64,000 nt of DNA, taken from assembly GCA_910587835.1 (NCBI GenBank), contig CAJUNQ010000005.1, positions 1-64,000 on the forward strand. The letters are read 5' to 3'. The notes under the pieces were generated by a model that ran no database searches, was not told the DNA's origin, and was given only the letters and a program-made list of their open reading frames with translations. Numbering within the stretch: position 1 is the stretch's first letter; each line of letters begins with the position of its first letter. Shown piece after piece: positions 8,249 through 16,349 of the stretch. The DNA is from an uncultured Oscillospiraceae bacterium. GTDB taxonomy: Bacteria; Bacillota; Clostridia; Oscillospirales; Acutalibacteraceae. The position numbers and the translations under genes are program-made.

Positions 8249-8728
8249 ATGGCAAAGGTCATGCTGATTTGCGGCAAGATTGCCAGCGGAAAAAGCTTTT
8301 ACTGCCGCCGGCTCCGGGAGGCCTCTCCGGCGGTGCTTCTCTCTGTGGATGAGCTCACCGCCCGGCTGGGCCCTCTGGGCGAAAGCCACGACCAGGCCAG
8401 CGCTGCCATACAGGACTTTATGCTGGAAAAGGCCGGGGAGATTGCTGCCGCCGGGGTGGATGTGATTCTGGACTGGGGCTTCTGGACCCGGGCGTCCCGG
8501 CAGGAGGCCTCTGCCTTTTTTGCCGCCCGGGGCATTGAAATCCAGTGGCATTACATTGATGTGCCTGAGGAACGCTGGCGGGAGAATACCGCCCGGCGCA
8601 ACGCCGCTGTGCTGGCAGGGGAAGACCCCAGCTATTATGTGGACGAGGGACTGCTGCAAAAGCTGAAGGAACGGTTTCAGCCCCCTGCGCCTCAGGAGGT
8701 CGACGTTTGGCATTGTCTGGAACCGTAA
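8249..8728 (+). CDS. P-loop kinase-like ATP-binding protein
   Basis: The 159-aa protein begins with a Walker A motif, GKIASGKS (residues 9-16). A conserved Asp follows at the end of the second strand (LLSVDEL), then VILDWGFW as a likely Walker B-type strand and an Arg-rich lid (ERWRENTARRN). This is the layout of small zeta-toxin/chloramphenicol-phosphotransferase-like kinases. The ATG directly follows the thioesterase stop, with AAAAGGAGG in the end of that gene, so both are cotranslated. The substrate is unknown. The thioesterase partner and lack of an antitoxin argue against a toxin role. Confidence 0.75.
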   Translation: MAKVMLICGKIASGKSFYCRRLREASPAVLLSVDELTARLGPLGESHDQASAAIQDFMLEKAGEIAAAGVDVILDWGFWTRASRQEASAFFAARGIEIQWHYIDVPEERWRENTARRNAAVLAGEDPSYYVDEGLLQKLKERFQPPAPQEVDVWHCLEP

Positions 8729-8774
8729 GCCGCTTTTCTTCTGTGCCACAGTACTCCTCATTTTGACATTCCCC

Positions 8775-8803
8775 TTGAAACCAATGGCTGAAAGTGGTAT
8801 AAT
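8775..8803 (+). promoter_or_regulatory. pheS promoter
   Basis: TTGAAA (8775-8780) and TATAAT (8798-8803) are separated by 17 nt, with an extended TGG before the -10. The leader is only about 50 nt, so no T-box riboswitch fits between promoter and gene. Confidence 0.85.
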
Positions 8804-8859
8804 CAGCAATTAAGGACTGTAAAACGATCACAGCGAATGCTTTGAAAGGACGTTGGAAA

Positions 8860-9888
8860 ATGAAGGAAAAAATCGACAGCCTGCGCCAGGGCTTTGAGCA
8901 AGAGCTTGCCAAAGCCGCCAGCAGCGAGGCCGTGGAAAAGCTGCGGGTAGCTTATCTGGGCCGCAAGGGCTCTGTCACCGAGCTTTTGAAGGGCCTGAAG
9001 GACGTGGGCGCCCAGGAGAAAAAGGAGCTGGGCCAGCATATCAACCAGCTGAAAAAGCAGGTGGAGGAACGGCTCTCTCAGCAGGTAGAGGCCATCCGCG
9101 CCGCCGAGGAGCAGCGGGAGATCGACTCTGCCCAGCAGTATGACGTGACCCTGCCTGTGGGCGGGGCTCTGGGCTCTTACCATCCCATTACTGTGGTGCA
9201 GCGGCAGCTGGAGGAAATTTTTGCCTCCATGGGCTTTATTGTGGAGGATTATAACGAGATCGTCACGGACTACCAGTGTTTTGAGGCCGTGAACATCCCC
9301 AAGGACCACCCTGCCCGGGACATGCAGGACACCTACTATCTGGAAAACGGCCAGCTGCTGAAAACCCACACCTCCGCCGCCCAGAACTTCATTCTGCAAA
9401 AGTACGGCGCGCCGGTGCGGGCCATCTTCCCTGGCCGGTGCTTTCGCAACGAGGCCACTGACGCCAGCCACGAGACCACCTTCTTCCAGATGGAGGGCAT
9501 TATGGTGGACAAGAACATCTCTATCTCCAACCTTATCTACTTCATGAAGACCATGCTCTCTGAGGTGTTTGAGCGGGACGTGAAGGTCCGGCTGCGCCCG
9601 GGCTTCTTCCCCTTTGTGGAGCCTGGCTTTGAGCTGGACATCAACTGCCTCATCTGCGGGGGCGAGGGCTGCTCTACCTGCCATCACTCCGGCTGGGTGG
9701 AGCTGTGCCCCTGCGGGATGATTCACCCCAATGTGCTGAAAATGGGGGGCGTGGACCCAGAGGAGTACACAGGCTTTGCCTTTGGCCTGGGGCTGACCAG
9801 ACTGGTGATGATGAAGTACGGGGTCAAGGACATCCGGGACCTGAACAGCGGCAATCTCAAGGCTCTTAGCCAATTCCGGCAAGCGTAA
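8860..9888 (+). CDS. pheS: Phenylalanine-tRNA ligase alpha subunit
   Basis: The 342-aa catalytic subunit of the alpha2-beta2 enzyme charges tRNA-Phe. It has the N-terminal coiled coil (about 1-85), the class II motif 2 region GRCFRNEATDASHETTFFQ and motif 3 FGLGLTRLVMMKYG near residues 308-321. The ATG at 8860 is preferred to an upstream TTG at 8842 because AAGGA lies 9 nt before it and the N terminus then matches typical PheS. A small unknown gene separates it from pheT. Confidence 0.96.
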   Translation: MKEKIDSLRQGFEQELAKAASSEAVEKLRVAYLGRKGSVTELLKGLKDVGAQEKKELGQHINQLKKQVEERLSQQVEAIRAAEEQREIDSAQQYDVTLPVGGALGSYHPITVVQRQLEEIFASMGFIVEDYNEIVTDYQCFEAVNIPKDHPARDMQDTYYLENGQLLKTHTSAAQNFILQKYGAPVRAIFPGRCFRNEATDASHETTFFQMEGIMVDKNISISNLIYFMKTMLSEVFERDVKVRLRPGFFPFVEPGFELDINCLICGGEGCSTCHHSGWVELCPCGMIHPNVLKMGGVDPEEYTGFAFGLGLTRLVMMKYGVKDIRDLNSGNLKALSQFRQA

Positions 9889-9901
9889 AAAGGAGAACAC
9901 G

Positions 9902-10177
9902 ATGCAGATAAACAACCAGACCGTCACGGAAAATATGGGCCAATACCAGCCCCAGGCCCCGGCCGGCAGATCCGCCGCGGGCATGAACCAGCTGTTTGCA
10001 GCAATGGTGGAGAACATGAAGCGCGCCAAGGACATGCGCCAGCTGATGGAAGAGGACGAGACCCTGAGAATCCTATATGAAACGCTGGACAAGCAGATGG
10101 GTGAGGACAACGGAAAGTCCACTGCCCAACAGCTGCAAGAGATTTTGGATAAGCTGGCTCCTAAGGCTGCCGGATGA
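9902..10177 (+). CDS. Unknown 91-aa protein between pheS and pheT
   Basis: I do not recognise this protein. It is hydrophilic, begins with a Gln/Asn-rich segment, then has a predicted helical stretch from about residue 28 to 85 (LFAAMVENMKRAKDMRQLME and TLDKQMGEDNG). No Cys, membrane segment or catalytic motif is visible. AAAAGGAG precedes the ATG, 13 nt after pheS, so it is a translated member of the phe operon. The gene lies where pheS and pheT are normally adjacent. Confidence 0.75.
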   Translation: MQINNQTVTENMGQYQPQAPAGRSAAGMNQLFAAMVENMKRAKDMRQLMEEDETLRILYETLDKQMGEDNGKSTAQQLQEILDKLAPKAAG

Positions 10178-10194
10178 TTTTTTAGGGCGGCATC

Positions 10195-10268
10195 GTAACA
10201 CTTGAAAACCGGCATAGTTGGATTTCAAGCTAGGCGGCACGGCGATCCCAACGCCGCCTGCTTTAAAA
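10195..10268 (+). repeat. Short hairpin repeat, copy 1
   Basis: ACTTGAAAACCGGCAT and the following ATTTCAAGCTAGGCGGCACG align with 14033-14080. Both copies contain a hairpin in which TTGAAA pairs with TTTCAAG, followed by a second GC-rich hairpin. This copy is degenerate and lies between the 91-aa gene and pheT. Confidence 0.6.
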
Positions 10269-10360
10269 GAATCTTTTGATGACTATAAAGATTGTGGGAT
10301 GCTGCCTCAGGAATAACAGTCATTCGTTTCGACACATGAAGTGAGGAAAGAAGGAAAACT

Positions 10361-12724
10361 ATGTTAATCTCAATGAACTGGATCGGCGATTTCGTCGACC
10401 TCTCCGGCCTGGACCTGCCCGGACTGATCCAGCGCTTCACCCTTTCCACCGCCGAGGTGGAGGAGGTTATGGAGATGGGCCGGGACCTGCGGGACGTGGT
10501 GGCCGGAAAAATCCTCTCGGTAGAGAACCATCCTGACTCTAAAAAGCTCCACCTGCTCAAGGTAGACGGAGGAGATAAAATTTACGACGTGGTCTGCGGC
10601 GCACCCAATGTGCGGGAGGGCCTGATCGTCCCCTTTGTAAAGGAGGGGGGCATGGTGGCCGGGCAGGCCATCCGCTGCGCCAAGCTGGCCGGGTATGAGA
10701 GCCACGGCATGTGCTGCTCTGAGAAGGAGCTGGGCATCTCCGCCGACCACGCGGGCCTGATGGAGCTGCCGGAGGACACTCCCGTGGGCCGGGATATTAC
10801 CGAGCTCTATGCTATTCAGGACACGGTGTTTGAGGTGGACAACAAGTCGCTTACCAACCGGCCGGACCTGTGGGGCCACTACGGCATTGCCCGGGAGTTC
10901 GCCGCCCTCACCGGCCGGGAGCTGAAGCCTTTGGAGACCGTCTCTCTTGCCGCCTTTGACAGCCTGGACCCCATTGACATTCAGGTGGAGGACCAGGAGC
11001 TGTGCTACCGCTATACAGGCCTGAAGGTGCGGAACATCACCAAAAAGGTCAGCCCGGTGGACATGCGCATCCGGCTGTTCTACTGCGGCAGCCGGGCCAT
11101 TAACCTGCTGGCGGACCTGACCAACTACCTGATGCTGGAAATGGGCCAGCCCATGCACGCCTTTGACTGCGCTAAGGTGGACAGCATCCAGGTCAAGCGT
11201 TTTGACGCGCCCTTTGTCTTCACCACTTTGGACGGTGTGGAGCGGAAAATTGACGAGAACACCCTGATGATCTGCTCCCAGGGCCAGCCTGTGGCCGTGG
11301 CGGGCATTATGGGCGGTCTGGACTCGGAGATTGAGGACAGCACGGACAGCCTGCTGCTGGAATCCGCCAATTTTGACGCTTCCAGTGTGCGCAAGTCCTC
11401 TACACGGCTGGGCCTGCGCACCGACGCCTCTATGCGCTATGAGAAGACCCTGGACCCGGAGATGACGGACCTGGCCATCCAGCGCTTTATGAAGCTGCTG
11501 CTGGACATTGACCCCCAGGCACAGGTCATCTCCCGGTTGACCGATGTGTATGTCAAGCATTACCCGGCGGTGGAGCTCACCTTTCATAAGGCCTATGTGG
11601 ACCGCTACACCGGCATTGAAATAGAGGATGAACGCATTCTCAGCACCCTGCGCTCTCTGGGCTTTACAGCCCGGCAGGAGGGGGAGCAGTTCACCGTGCA
11701 GGCCCCCAGCTGGCGGGCCACTAAGGACGTGACCATCAAGGCGGACATTATTGAGGAGATTACCCGCATTTACGGGTATGACAATTTCAACATCTCCACC
11801 ACCCTCAGCCCTCTGCATCCCCAGAAGAAGTCGCAGGAGAACCGGGCGGACAACACGGCCAAGGATATTCTGGTGCGGACCTATGGCCTGCATGAGGTGC
11901 ACTCCTATCTTTGGGCTGACGCCAAAAAGTGCCGGGCTCTGGGAATCGGATTGGAGGAGAATGTAAAGCTCGTCAACGCCCAGACCCCGGACCACGAAAC
12001 CCTGCGCCGGAGCATGGGCCCCACCCTGCTGTCCATTCTACAGGAGAACCGGGCCTTTGCCCCGGAGTTCGGCGTGTTTGAAATCGGCCGGGTAGTCGAG
12101 GGAATAAAGGAGGACGGCCTGTGCAGCGAGCGCAAAAAGCTGGGGCTGGCCCTTTACAGCCGCAACACCGGCGAGCGGGAGCTGTTCTACCGCATGATTG
12201 AAATCGTGAAGGCCCTGGGCAACGGCGTCAAGGGCATAGACCTTCAGCTGGCCAACTGCGCCCCCCAGGCGGACTGGCAGCATCCTCGCAACACCGCGGT
12301 GGTTATGGGCAGCGGGCAGGCCTTGGGCTGGGTCTGCGCCCTGAGGCCCTCAGTGGCCCGGGCCATTGACCGGAAAGCCGCTGTGATCACCGCCCAGCTG
12401 GACATGGCCGCTCTGGCCGCTCTGCCTGCCGGAGCGCTGACCTACCAGGAGCCCTCCCGGTTCCCGGGCATGGACATGGACCTGTCTCTGCTGCTGCCCG
12501 AGGGTATGCGCTTTGCGGACATGGAGCCCGCCTGGGCCGGGGCCGGCAATACCCTGAAGAGCGTGAGCCTGATTGATTCCTTTGAACAGAACGGCAGAAG
12601 GAGCCTGACCCTGCGCTTCGCCTTCTCCTCCCAGGAGAAGACCCTGTCCAAAGAGGAAGTTCAACCAATTGTAGACGGAATTGTGGAAAAGCTGAACGCC
12701 GCCGGAGCCGTGCTGAGAGCCTGA
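10361..12724 (+). CDS. pheT: Phenylalanine-tRNA ligase beta subunit
   Basis: The 787-aa beta subunit contributes tRNA binding and editing. In order it has the OB-fold tRNA-binding domain (about 40-150), the B3/B4 editing domain (about 210-390), B5 (about 400-475), the catalytic-like core, and the C-terminal anticodon-binding FDX-ACB domain (about 693-786, starting at the PSRFPGMDMDLSLLLPEG segment). The ATG has GGAAAGAAGGAAAACT upstream. The 183-nt gap to the preceding gene holds a degenerate hairpin repeat. Confidence 0.96.
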   Translation: MLISMNWIGDFVDLSGLDLPGLIQRFTLSTAEVEEVMEMGRDLRDVVAGKILSVENHPDSKKLHLLKVDGGDKIYDVVCGAPNVREGLIVPFVKEGGMVAGQAIRCAKLAGYESHGMCCSEKELGISADHAGLMELPEDTPVGRDITELYAIQDTVFEVDNKSLTNRPDLWGHYGIAREFAALTGRELKPLETVSLAAFDSLDPIDIQVEDQELCYRYTGLKVRNITKKVSPVDMRIRLFYCGSRAINLLADLTNYLMLEMGQPMHAFDCAKVDSIQVKRFDAPFVFTTLDGVERKIDENTLMICSQGQPVAVAGIMGGLDSEIEDSTDSLLLESANFDASSVRKSSTRLGLRTDASMRYEKTLDPEMTDLAIQRFMKLLLDIDPQAQVISRLTDVYVKHYPAVELTFHKAYVDRYTGIEIEDERILSTLRSLGFTARQEGEQFTVQAPSWRATKDVTIKADIIEEITRIYGYDNFNISTTLSPLHPQKKSQENRADNTAKDILVRTYGLHEVHSYLWADAKKCRALGIGLEENVKLVNAQTPDHETLRRSMGPTLLSILQENRAFAPEFGVFEIGRVVEGIKEDGLCSERKKLGLALYSRNTGERELFYRMIEIVKALGNGVKGIDLQLANCAPQADWQHPRNTAVVMGSGQALGWVCALRPSVARAIDRKAAVITAQLDMAALAALPAGALTYQEPSRFPGMDMDLSLLLPEGMRFADMEPAWAGAGNTLKSVSLIDSFEQNGRRSLTLRFAFSSQEKTLSKEEVQPIVDGIVEKLNAAGAVLRA

Positions 12725-12759
12725 GCCAGGCTGAATTTTGTCCCGCAGGTGAAAAAAGC

Positions 12760-12788
12760 TTGCATTTCCCGGCGGTTTCGAGTATGAT
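12760..12788 (+). promoter_or_regulatory. ireB promoter
   Basis: TTGCAT (12760-12765) and TATGAT (12783-12788) are 17 nt apart, about 90 nt upstream of ireB. Confidence 0.75.
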
Positions 12789-12876
12789 AATAGAATAGAA
12801 GAAAACGGACGGATGCCGCGCAAGGCATTCCTGTGCCGTAAGCTTCACAAACGACGACAAGATGGAGGTGGCAGCT

Positions 12877-13128
12877 ATGCCGGAGGACCACAACACCATA
12901 ACCTTCTCCCTGGACGAGGTGCGGGAGGCAGACATGAAGCGTATTCTGCTGACGGTTTATGACGCGCTGAAGGAGAAGGGCTACAACCCCATCAGCCAGA
13001 TCGTGGGCTACCTGCTGTCGGAGGACCCCACCTATATCACGACCCACAACAATGCCCGCAGTCTGATCCGCCGGGTGGACCGGGACGAGCTGCTTAAGGC
13101 CATGGTGCGGAGCTACCTGGGGGAATAA
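12877..13128 (+). CDS. ireB: IreB family regulatory phosphoprotein (UPF0297/YrzL)
   Basis: The 83-aa protein matches the IreB/YrzL family, a small Firmicutes protein shown in Enterococcus to be phosphorylated by the kinase IreK and to affect cephalosporin resistance. The core (KGYNPISQIVGYLLSEDPTY, then ITTHNNARSLIRRVDRDELL) is strongly conserved. The ATG at 12877 is chosen over 12862 because GGAGGTGG sits just before it. In many Firmicutes ireB is followed by ruvX; here an unknown 100-aa gene follows. Confidence 0.92.
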   Translation: MPEDHNTITFSLDEVREADMKRILLTVYDALKEKGYNPISQIVGYLLSEDPTYITTHNNARSLIRRVDRDELLKAMVRSYLGE

Positions 13129-13179
13129 GCCCCGGGAGTCAGAAAATAAATGGAGAAGCGTGGTGACTGGATGAGCGAA

Positions 13180-13482
13180 CAGAAGAAAAAAACGTCTGCA
13201 GAGACACAGAGCTTTCCCACCTATAAGGGCAAGCCGTTGGTGCGCAGCGGCGACACCCTTTACTACGGCAATATGACCGACAAATATGTGGTGAAGCTGG
13301 ACATAAAGTCGAAAAAGCAGGTTGGCGACCTGGATGTGGCGGACAAGGTGACTGTCCAGCTGATGTACACGGACCCGGAGATTCGGACCCGAAAGGCCAT
13401 TGTGAAAACCAGCGAAAAGGAGGGCCTCTATCTGGCCCTGGACATTGCGGAGGCTTGGCTGAACAAGGCGTTGACCACCTGA
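13180..13482 (+). CDS. Conserved small protein of unknown function
   Basis: This protein of about 100 aa resembles uncharacterised clostridial proteins with the pattern YKGKPLVRSGDTLYYG...VQLM...DPEIRTRKAI...GLYLALDIAEAWL. It is basic and beta-rich, without membrane segments. Two starts are possible: ATG 13150 (110 aa) and ATG 13180, which has GGTGA 4 nt upstream and gives a typical MSEQ N terminus. The gene lies behind ireB, in the same transcription unit, and is followed by a strong terminator. No function can be assigned. Confidence 0.75.
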   Translation, partial: QKKKTSAETQSFPTYKGKPLVRSGDTLYYGNMTDKYVVKLDIKSKKQVGDLDVADKVTVQLMYTDPEIRTRKAIVKTSEKEGLYLALDIAEAWLNKALTT

Positions 13483-13494
13483 CCAGAACAAACC

Positions 13495-13534
13495 AAAGGG
13501 TACGGGCGTATTTTGCCCGTACCCTTTTCTTTTC
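13495..13534 (+). terminator. Rho-independent terminator
   Basis: GGGTACGGGC and GCCCGTACCC form a perfect 10-bp stem with a 7-nt loop, followed by TTTTCTTTT. It ends the ireB unit. Confidence 0.93.
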
Positions 13535-13547
13535 CCCTGGCTTTTCT

Positions 13548-13790
13548 CTAGTTCTCCGGCCTGCAGCCGCCCTTGGCCCTGGGCTGCCTGGGAGCGGCCC
13601 CCTCCTTGGGGATTGCCATGGAAAAAAGCCCCCTGCCGCTTTCCAGCTCCCCTTGGTTGACAGGGGACCGGTACAGCAGGCCGGTGCACTCCTGGGCAGA
13701 GGCCACGCTGGAGGTCTCCGGGAACTTGTCCCGGGGCAGGTCGTCGTGCTCGTGGTACTCCATTTTTTTCGTCAGGTCCGGTTTTTTCAT
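13548..13790 (-). CDS. Unknown 80-aa protein
   Basis: I do not recognise a domain. The protein is hydrophilic and basic, begins MKKPDLTKKMEYHEHDDLP, contains a SAQECTGLL segment near residues 31-39, and ends in an Arg/Gly/Pro-rich tail. AGGAGGCGGCT immediately before the ATG is a strong ribosome binding site, which argues for a real gene. I am reminded of small uncharacterised Oscillospiraceae proteins with an AQECTGLL-like segment, but this is from memory and not checked. Confidence 0.6.
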   Translation of the reverse strand: MKKPDLTKKMEYHEHDDLPRDKFPETSSVASAQECTGLLYRSPVNQGELESGRGLFSMAIPKEGAAPRQPRAKGGCRPEN

Positions 13791-14129
13791 AGCCGCCTCC
13801 TGGGTGGATTTGAGGCCTGCTTATGGCAAGGGTCTTTGGGCCCCAGGAACGACAGGCCCGCCGCCTCTTTCCGGGCGGCATACCCTGGCTCAAAGCAGGC
13901 CACAGAGTTAATGTGCCCAGACAGGGCCAAAAGTTGCGGACATCTGGCTGCAGTCCCTTGCCCGTTCAAACAAGCGCAACGAATGGCGGGCCGGCTACTT
14001 TGTCTCGCTTTTACTGTCTTATATAGTAAACACACTTGAAAATCGGCATGTACCGATTTTCAAGCAAGGCAGCGCGAGCTCGCCCGCGCAACTGTGTTAA
14101 CTATAGAAACAGTTCTTCCGTTGGGGTGG
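13791..14129. other. Intergenic region with no supported gene
   Basis: Open frames here are short, lack ribosome binding sites and have no recognisable sequence. The only structure seen is the hairpin repeat at 14021-14106. Confidence 0.6.
14021..14106 (+). repeat. Short hairpin repeat, copy 2 (intact, with terminal inverted repeats)
   Basis: The outer ends ATATAGTAAACACA and TGTGTTAACTATAG are imperfect inverted repeats. Inside are two hairpins, CTTGAAAATCGG/CCGATTTTCAAG and a GC-rich GCGCGAGCTCGC-type arm. Part of it aligns with 10195-10268. It is too short to code for anything and looks like a mobile or REP-type palindromic element. Confidence 0.65.
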
Positions 14130-15479
14130 TCAGGGTTCCTTGTCCTTCCCGCTATCCTTGTCCCCGGCCTTCTTTTTCTCTATGACCCAGTCCAGCGCTC
14201 TCTCAGCCAGCAGCACTACTGCCGCCCCGCCCAGACTGCCTGCTGCCAGCTCCCAGCCGCTTTCGGTTCTGCCTGTCAGCACCGGCCCCCGCAGCCTTAC
14301 CTGTGGCTCCATAGAGCTCTCTGGGCTTGCCTCCGCCTCCAACAGCGGCAGAGGCTCCGGCGTACTGGTAGGCTTTGGCGTTTTTGTGGGTTTGGGGGTA
14401 GCTGTGGGCTTTGGCGTTCTGGTGGGCTTGGGGGTGGCTGTAGGCTTTGGGGTTTTTGTCGGCTTGGGAGTGGCCGTGGGCTTCGGCGTAGTTGTAGGTT
14501 TTGGAGTCTTCGGCACGGCAGTAGGCTTGGGCGTAGCCGTGGGTTTTGGGGTCTTTGTGGGCTTGGGTGTGGCTGTGGGCTTTGGCGTTTTTGTTGGCTT
14601 GGGTGTGGCTGTAGGCTTTGGCGTTTTTGTTGGCTTTGGGGTGGCTGTAGGCTTTGGCGTTGGGGTGGGCGTAGGGTCAGCCTGGGGCTTTTCCTCCCGA
14701 TTTACTGTGACCGTATAGACCTGCCTGGTCTTTCCGTCCTGGGCAATGGCGGTAATATAAAAGAGAGTGCTGCTGCCCCCTGACCCCAGGCTTTTCCGGT
14801 TGACTGTCCACCTGCCCCCTTCCGCCGCCTGGGCCTGAAACTCGATCCAGCTTACCTCGTAAGGAACGCTCAGCTGGTACTGGGTAATGTCTGGGGAAAA
14901 GGCCGGGACCAGACTGCCCTGAGAGGGTTCCAGCTCAGTCAGCTCTGCCAGGCTTCCCAAGGGCTGCTCCACCTGATAGAGGAGCCGGAGCTTCCACTCT
15001 GTCTCATCCAGCCCATTTTCCGCCACGATCTGTCCAATATTCACCCAAAGCTCCTGCTGTCCCGGCGGCGCGTCCTTTGCCAGGCGCAGCTCCAAGTCCA
15101 GCACTCGGCCCGGGCCCATGCCCTGGCTGCCCTCCTGCCGGATGTACACCCAACGCCAGCCTCCCTCGCTGCCGGAATCGTAGAGATACCCCTCCTGCTC
15201 CCCGCTATGCTTGGTAAGGGTCCAGGCCGGGTCAAAGCCGGCCTCAATCAAAAAGCCAGAGAGCTCTCCCAGACTGCCGTCATAATCCACTGTCACCCGG
15301 ACAGTGGAGCCCGCCAGACCCTGGTCTCTACTGATGTCTGCCTGAAAGGCCCCCTCTGCCGGAGAGGCCCCACTGCCTGCCAACAAAAAAAGCAGCGCCA
15401 GAAAGCCCAGCCCTGCTCCCAGCAGGCCCAGCCAGCCTTGCCGCCGGACTCGTCCTGTCCTTCCTCTCCCAAACGGCAA
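14130..15479 (-). CDS. Secreted/anchored protein: cohesin-like and cadherin-like domains with Thr-Pro-Lys repeats
   Basis: The 449-aa protein starts with a signal peptide (hydrophobic stretch 16-34, small residues to about 42). Residues 43-170 resemble the cohesin/CBM2-like beta sandwich (DQGLAGSTVRVTVDY, then VLDLELRLA). Residues 177-262 match the cadherin-like beta-sandwich family (FSPDITQYQLSVPYE, QDGKTRQVYTVTVNR). Residues 269-376 are a low-complexity Thr-Pro-Lys linker, probably a wall-spanning stalk. Residues 408-428 are weakly hydrophobic and followed by a Lys/Asp-rich tail, suggesting a C-terminal membrane anchor. It is probably a surface protein; its ligand is unknown. A GGAGGCGGGCC site lies just before the ATG. 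Confidence 0.75.
   Translation of the reverse strand: MPFGRGRTGRVRRQGWLGLLGAGLGFLALLFLLAGSGASPAEGAFQADISRDQGLAGSTVRVTVDYDGSLGELSGFLIEAGFDPAWTLTKHSGEQEGYLYDSGSEGGWRWVYIRQEGSQGMGPGRVLDLELRLAKDAPPGQQELWVNIGQIVAENGLDETEWKLRLLYQVEQPLGSLAELTELEPSQGSLVPAFSPDITQYQLSVPYEVSWIEFQAQAAEGGRWTVNRKSLGSGGSSTLFYITAIAQDGKTRQVYTVTVNREEKPQADPTPTPTPKPTATPKPTKTPKPTATPKPTKTPKPTATPKPTKTPKPTATPKPTAVPKTPKPTTTPKPTATPKPTKTPKPTATPKPTRTPKPTATPKPTKTPKPTSTPEPLPLLEAEASPESSMEPQVRLRGPVLTGRTESGWELAAGSLGGAAVVLLAERALDWVIEKKKAGDKDSGKDKEP
14352..14675 (-). repeat. Tandem coding repeat (Thr-Pro-Lys linker)
   Basis: A unit of about 36 nt, encoding variants of TPKPTATPKPTK, is repeated roughly nine times. One unit is shortened (AVPKTPKPTT). 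Such repeats can change length by slippage or recombination. Confidence 0.85.
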
Positions 15480-15562
15480 AGCGGCCCGCCTCCTTTCTTA
15501 ACGCTTCGGGGTCACTGACATTCTGCCAGCCCCAAAGCTTGTCTTAAGTACGCCTGGCCCCG

Positions 15563-16030
15563 TCAAGGCAGTCTGACCACGTTCAGCACAATGCCCTGGG
15601 GCGTAATATCGATAACGCCGTAGCTGGGCTCCCAGCCGCTGAGCCGTCCAGGGTTCATGATATACAGGCCGTCCTCATAGTCCTCTCTGGACTGATGGGT
15701 GTGCCCAAAAAGTAAAATATCCGCCTTGCGCTCTCTGGCGGCGGAAATAATCGTCTCATCTCCCGATTTCACCCCATAGGCATGGCCGTGGGTATAAAAA
15801 ATGCGGGCACCCTCTGCCTTATACTCTCCCACAGTGGGCAGAGAGCTGCCCCAGTCGCAGTTGCCCCGCACCCGCAAAAAGGTTCTGTCTGAAAAAGAGA
15901 ACCGGACCTGGTCCAGGTCCTCCTGACCGTCTCCCAAGTGGATGACCACCTCTGCCTTTGGCTGGGCCAGCAGGGCCCGGCGCAGGGCCGCGGCGTCTCC
16001 GTGGGTGTCTGACATAACAAGGATACGCAT
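15563..16030 (-). CDS. YfcE/MJ0936-type metallophosphoesterase
   Basis: The 155-aa protein has all the metal-binding motifs of this calcineurin-like family: SDTHGD (7-12), GDGQED (33-38), GNCDW (55-59), GHAYG and GHTHQ. Members are cytoplasmic phosphodiesterases with poorly defined substrates. The gene is read in the same direction as the surface protein gene 84 nt downstream. An A/T-rich stretch upstream (16040-16110) probably holds its promoter. Confidence 0.92.
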   Translation of the reverse strand: MRILVMSDTHGDAAALRRALLAQPKAEVVIHLGDGQEDLDQVRFSFSDRTFLRVRGNCDWGSSLPTVGEYKAEGARIFYTHGHAYGVKSGDETIISAARERKADILLFGHTHQSREDYEDGLYIMNPGRLSGWEPSYGVIDITPQGIVLNVVRLP

Positions 16031-16349
16031 GGTTTGCCTCCGAATTCTGACTTTCGCGCAGCTTGAACGAAAATAATTCGTCTTTAAAATTCATTATACT
16101 ACAAAACGCACTTATTTTCAACCGCTTTTGCGGGAAATCTCCACCAATTTTTCCGCTCCGCCTTTGTTCTCTTTTGATAGCTGCGGGCCGGATTTCCCCT
16201 GGAATTTCCGTAAATGACATTTTGATAGAGGAAGCCCCGCCAGTCCGACCTGTAACGGCAGGTGGAATCAAGCGGGGATGAGGCGCATAGTATAGAACAA
16301 GGGCGCGAAAAAGCGTCCGGCCCAGAACATTGGTAAGGGAGGTCTCCCT

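Noticed and set aside
8249..8728. Zeta-type toxin
   Set aside because: The fold may be similar, but there is no antitoxin, and it is cotranslated with a thioesterase, so a metabolic kinase role is more likely.
8729..8859. T-box riboswitch before pheS
   Set aside because: The promoter lies only about 55 nt from the start codon, so there is no space for a T-box, and no T-box sequence was seen.
13787..14035. 82-aa minus-strand frame upstream of the 80-aa gene
   Set aside because: No ribosome binding site, atypical composition, and it runs through the hairpin repeat.
14352..14675. CRISPR-like array
   Set aside because: The 36-nt periodic repeats have no unique spacers and are in-frame codons for a Thr-Pro-Lys linker.
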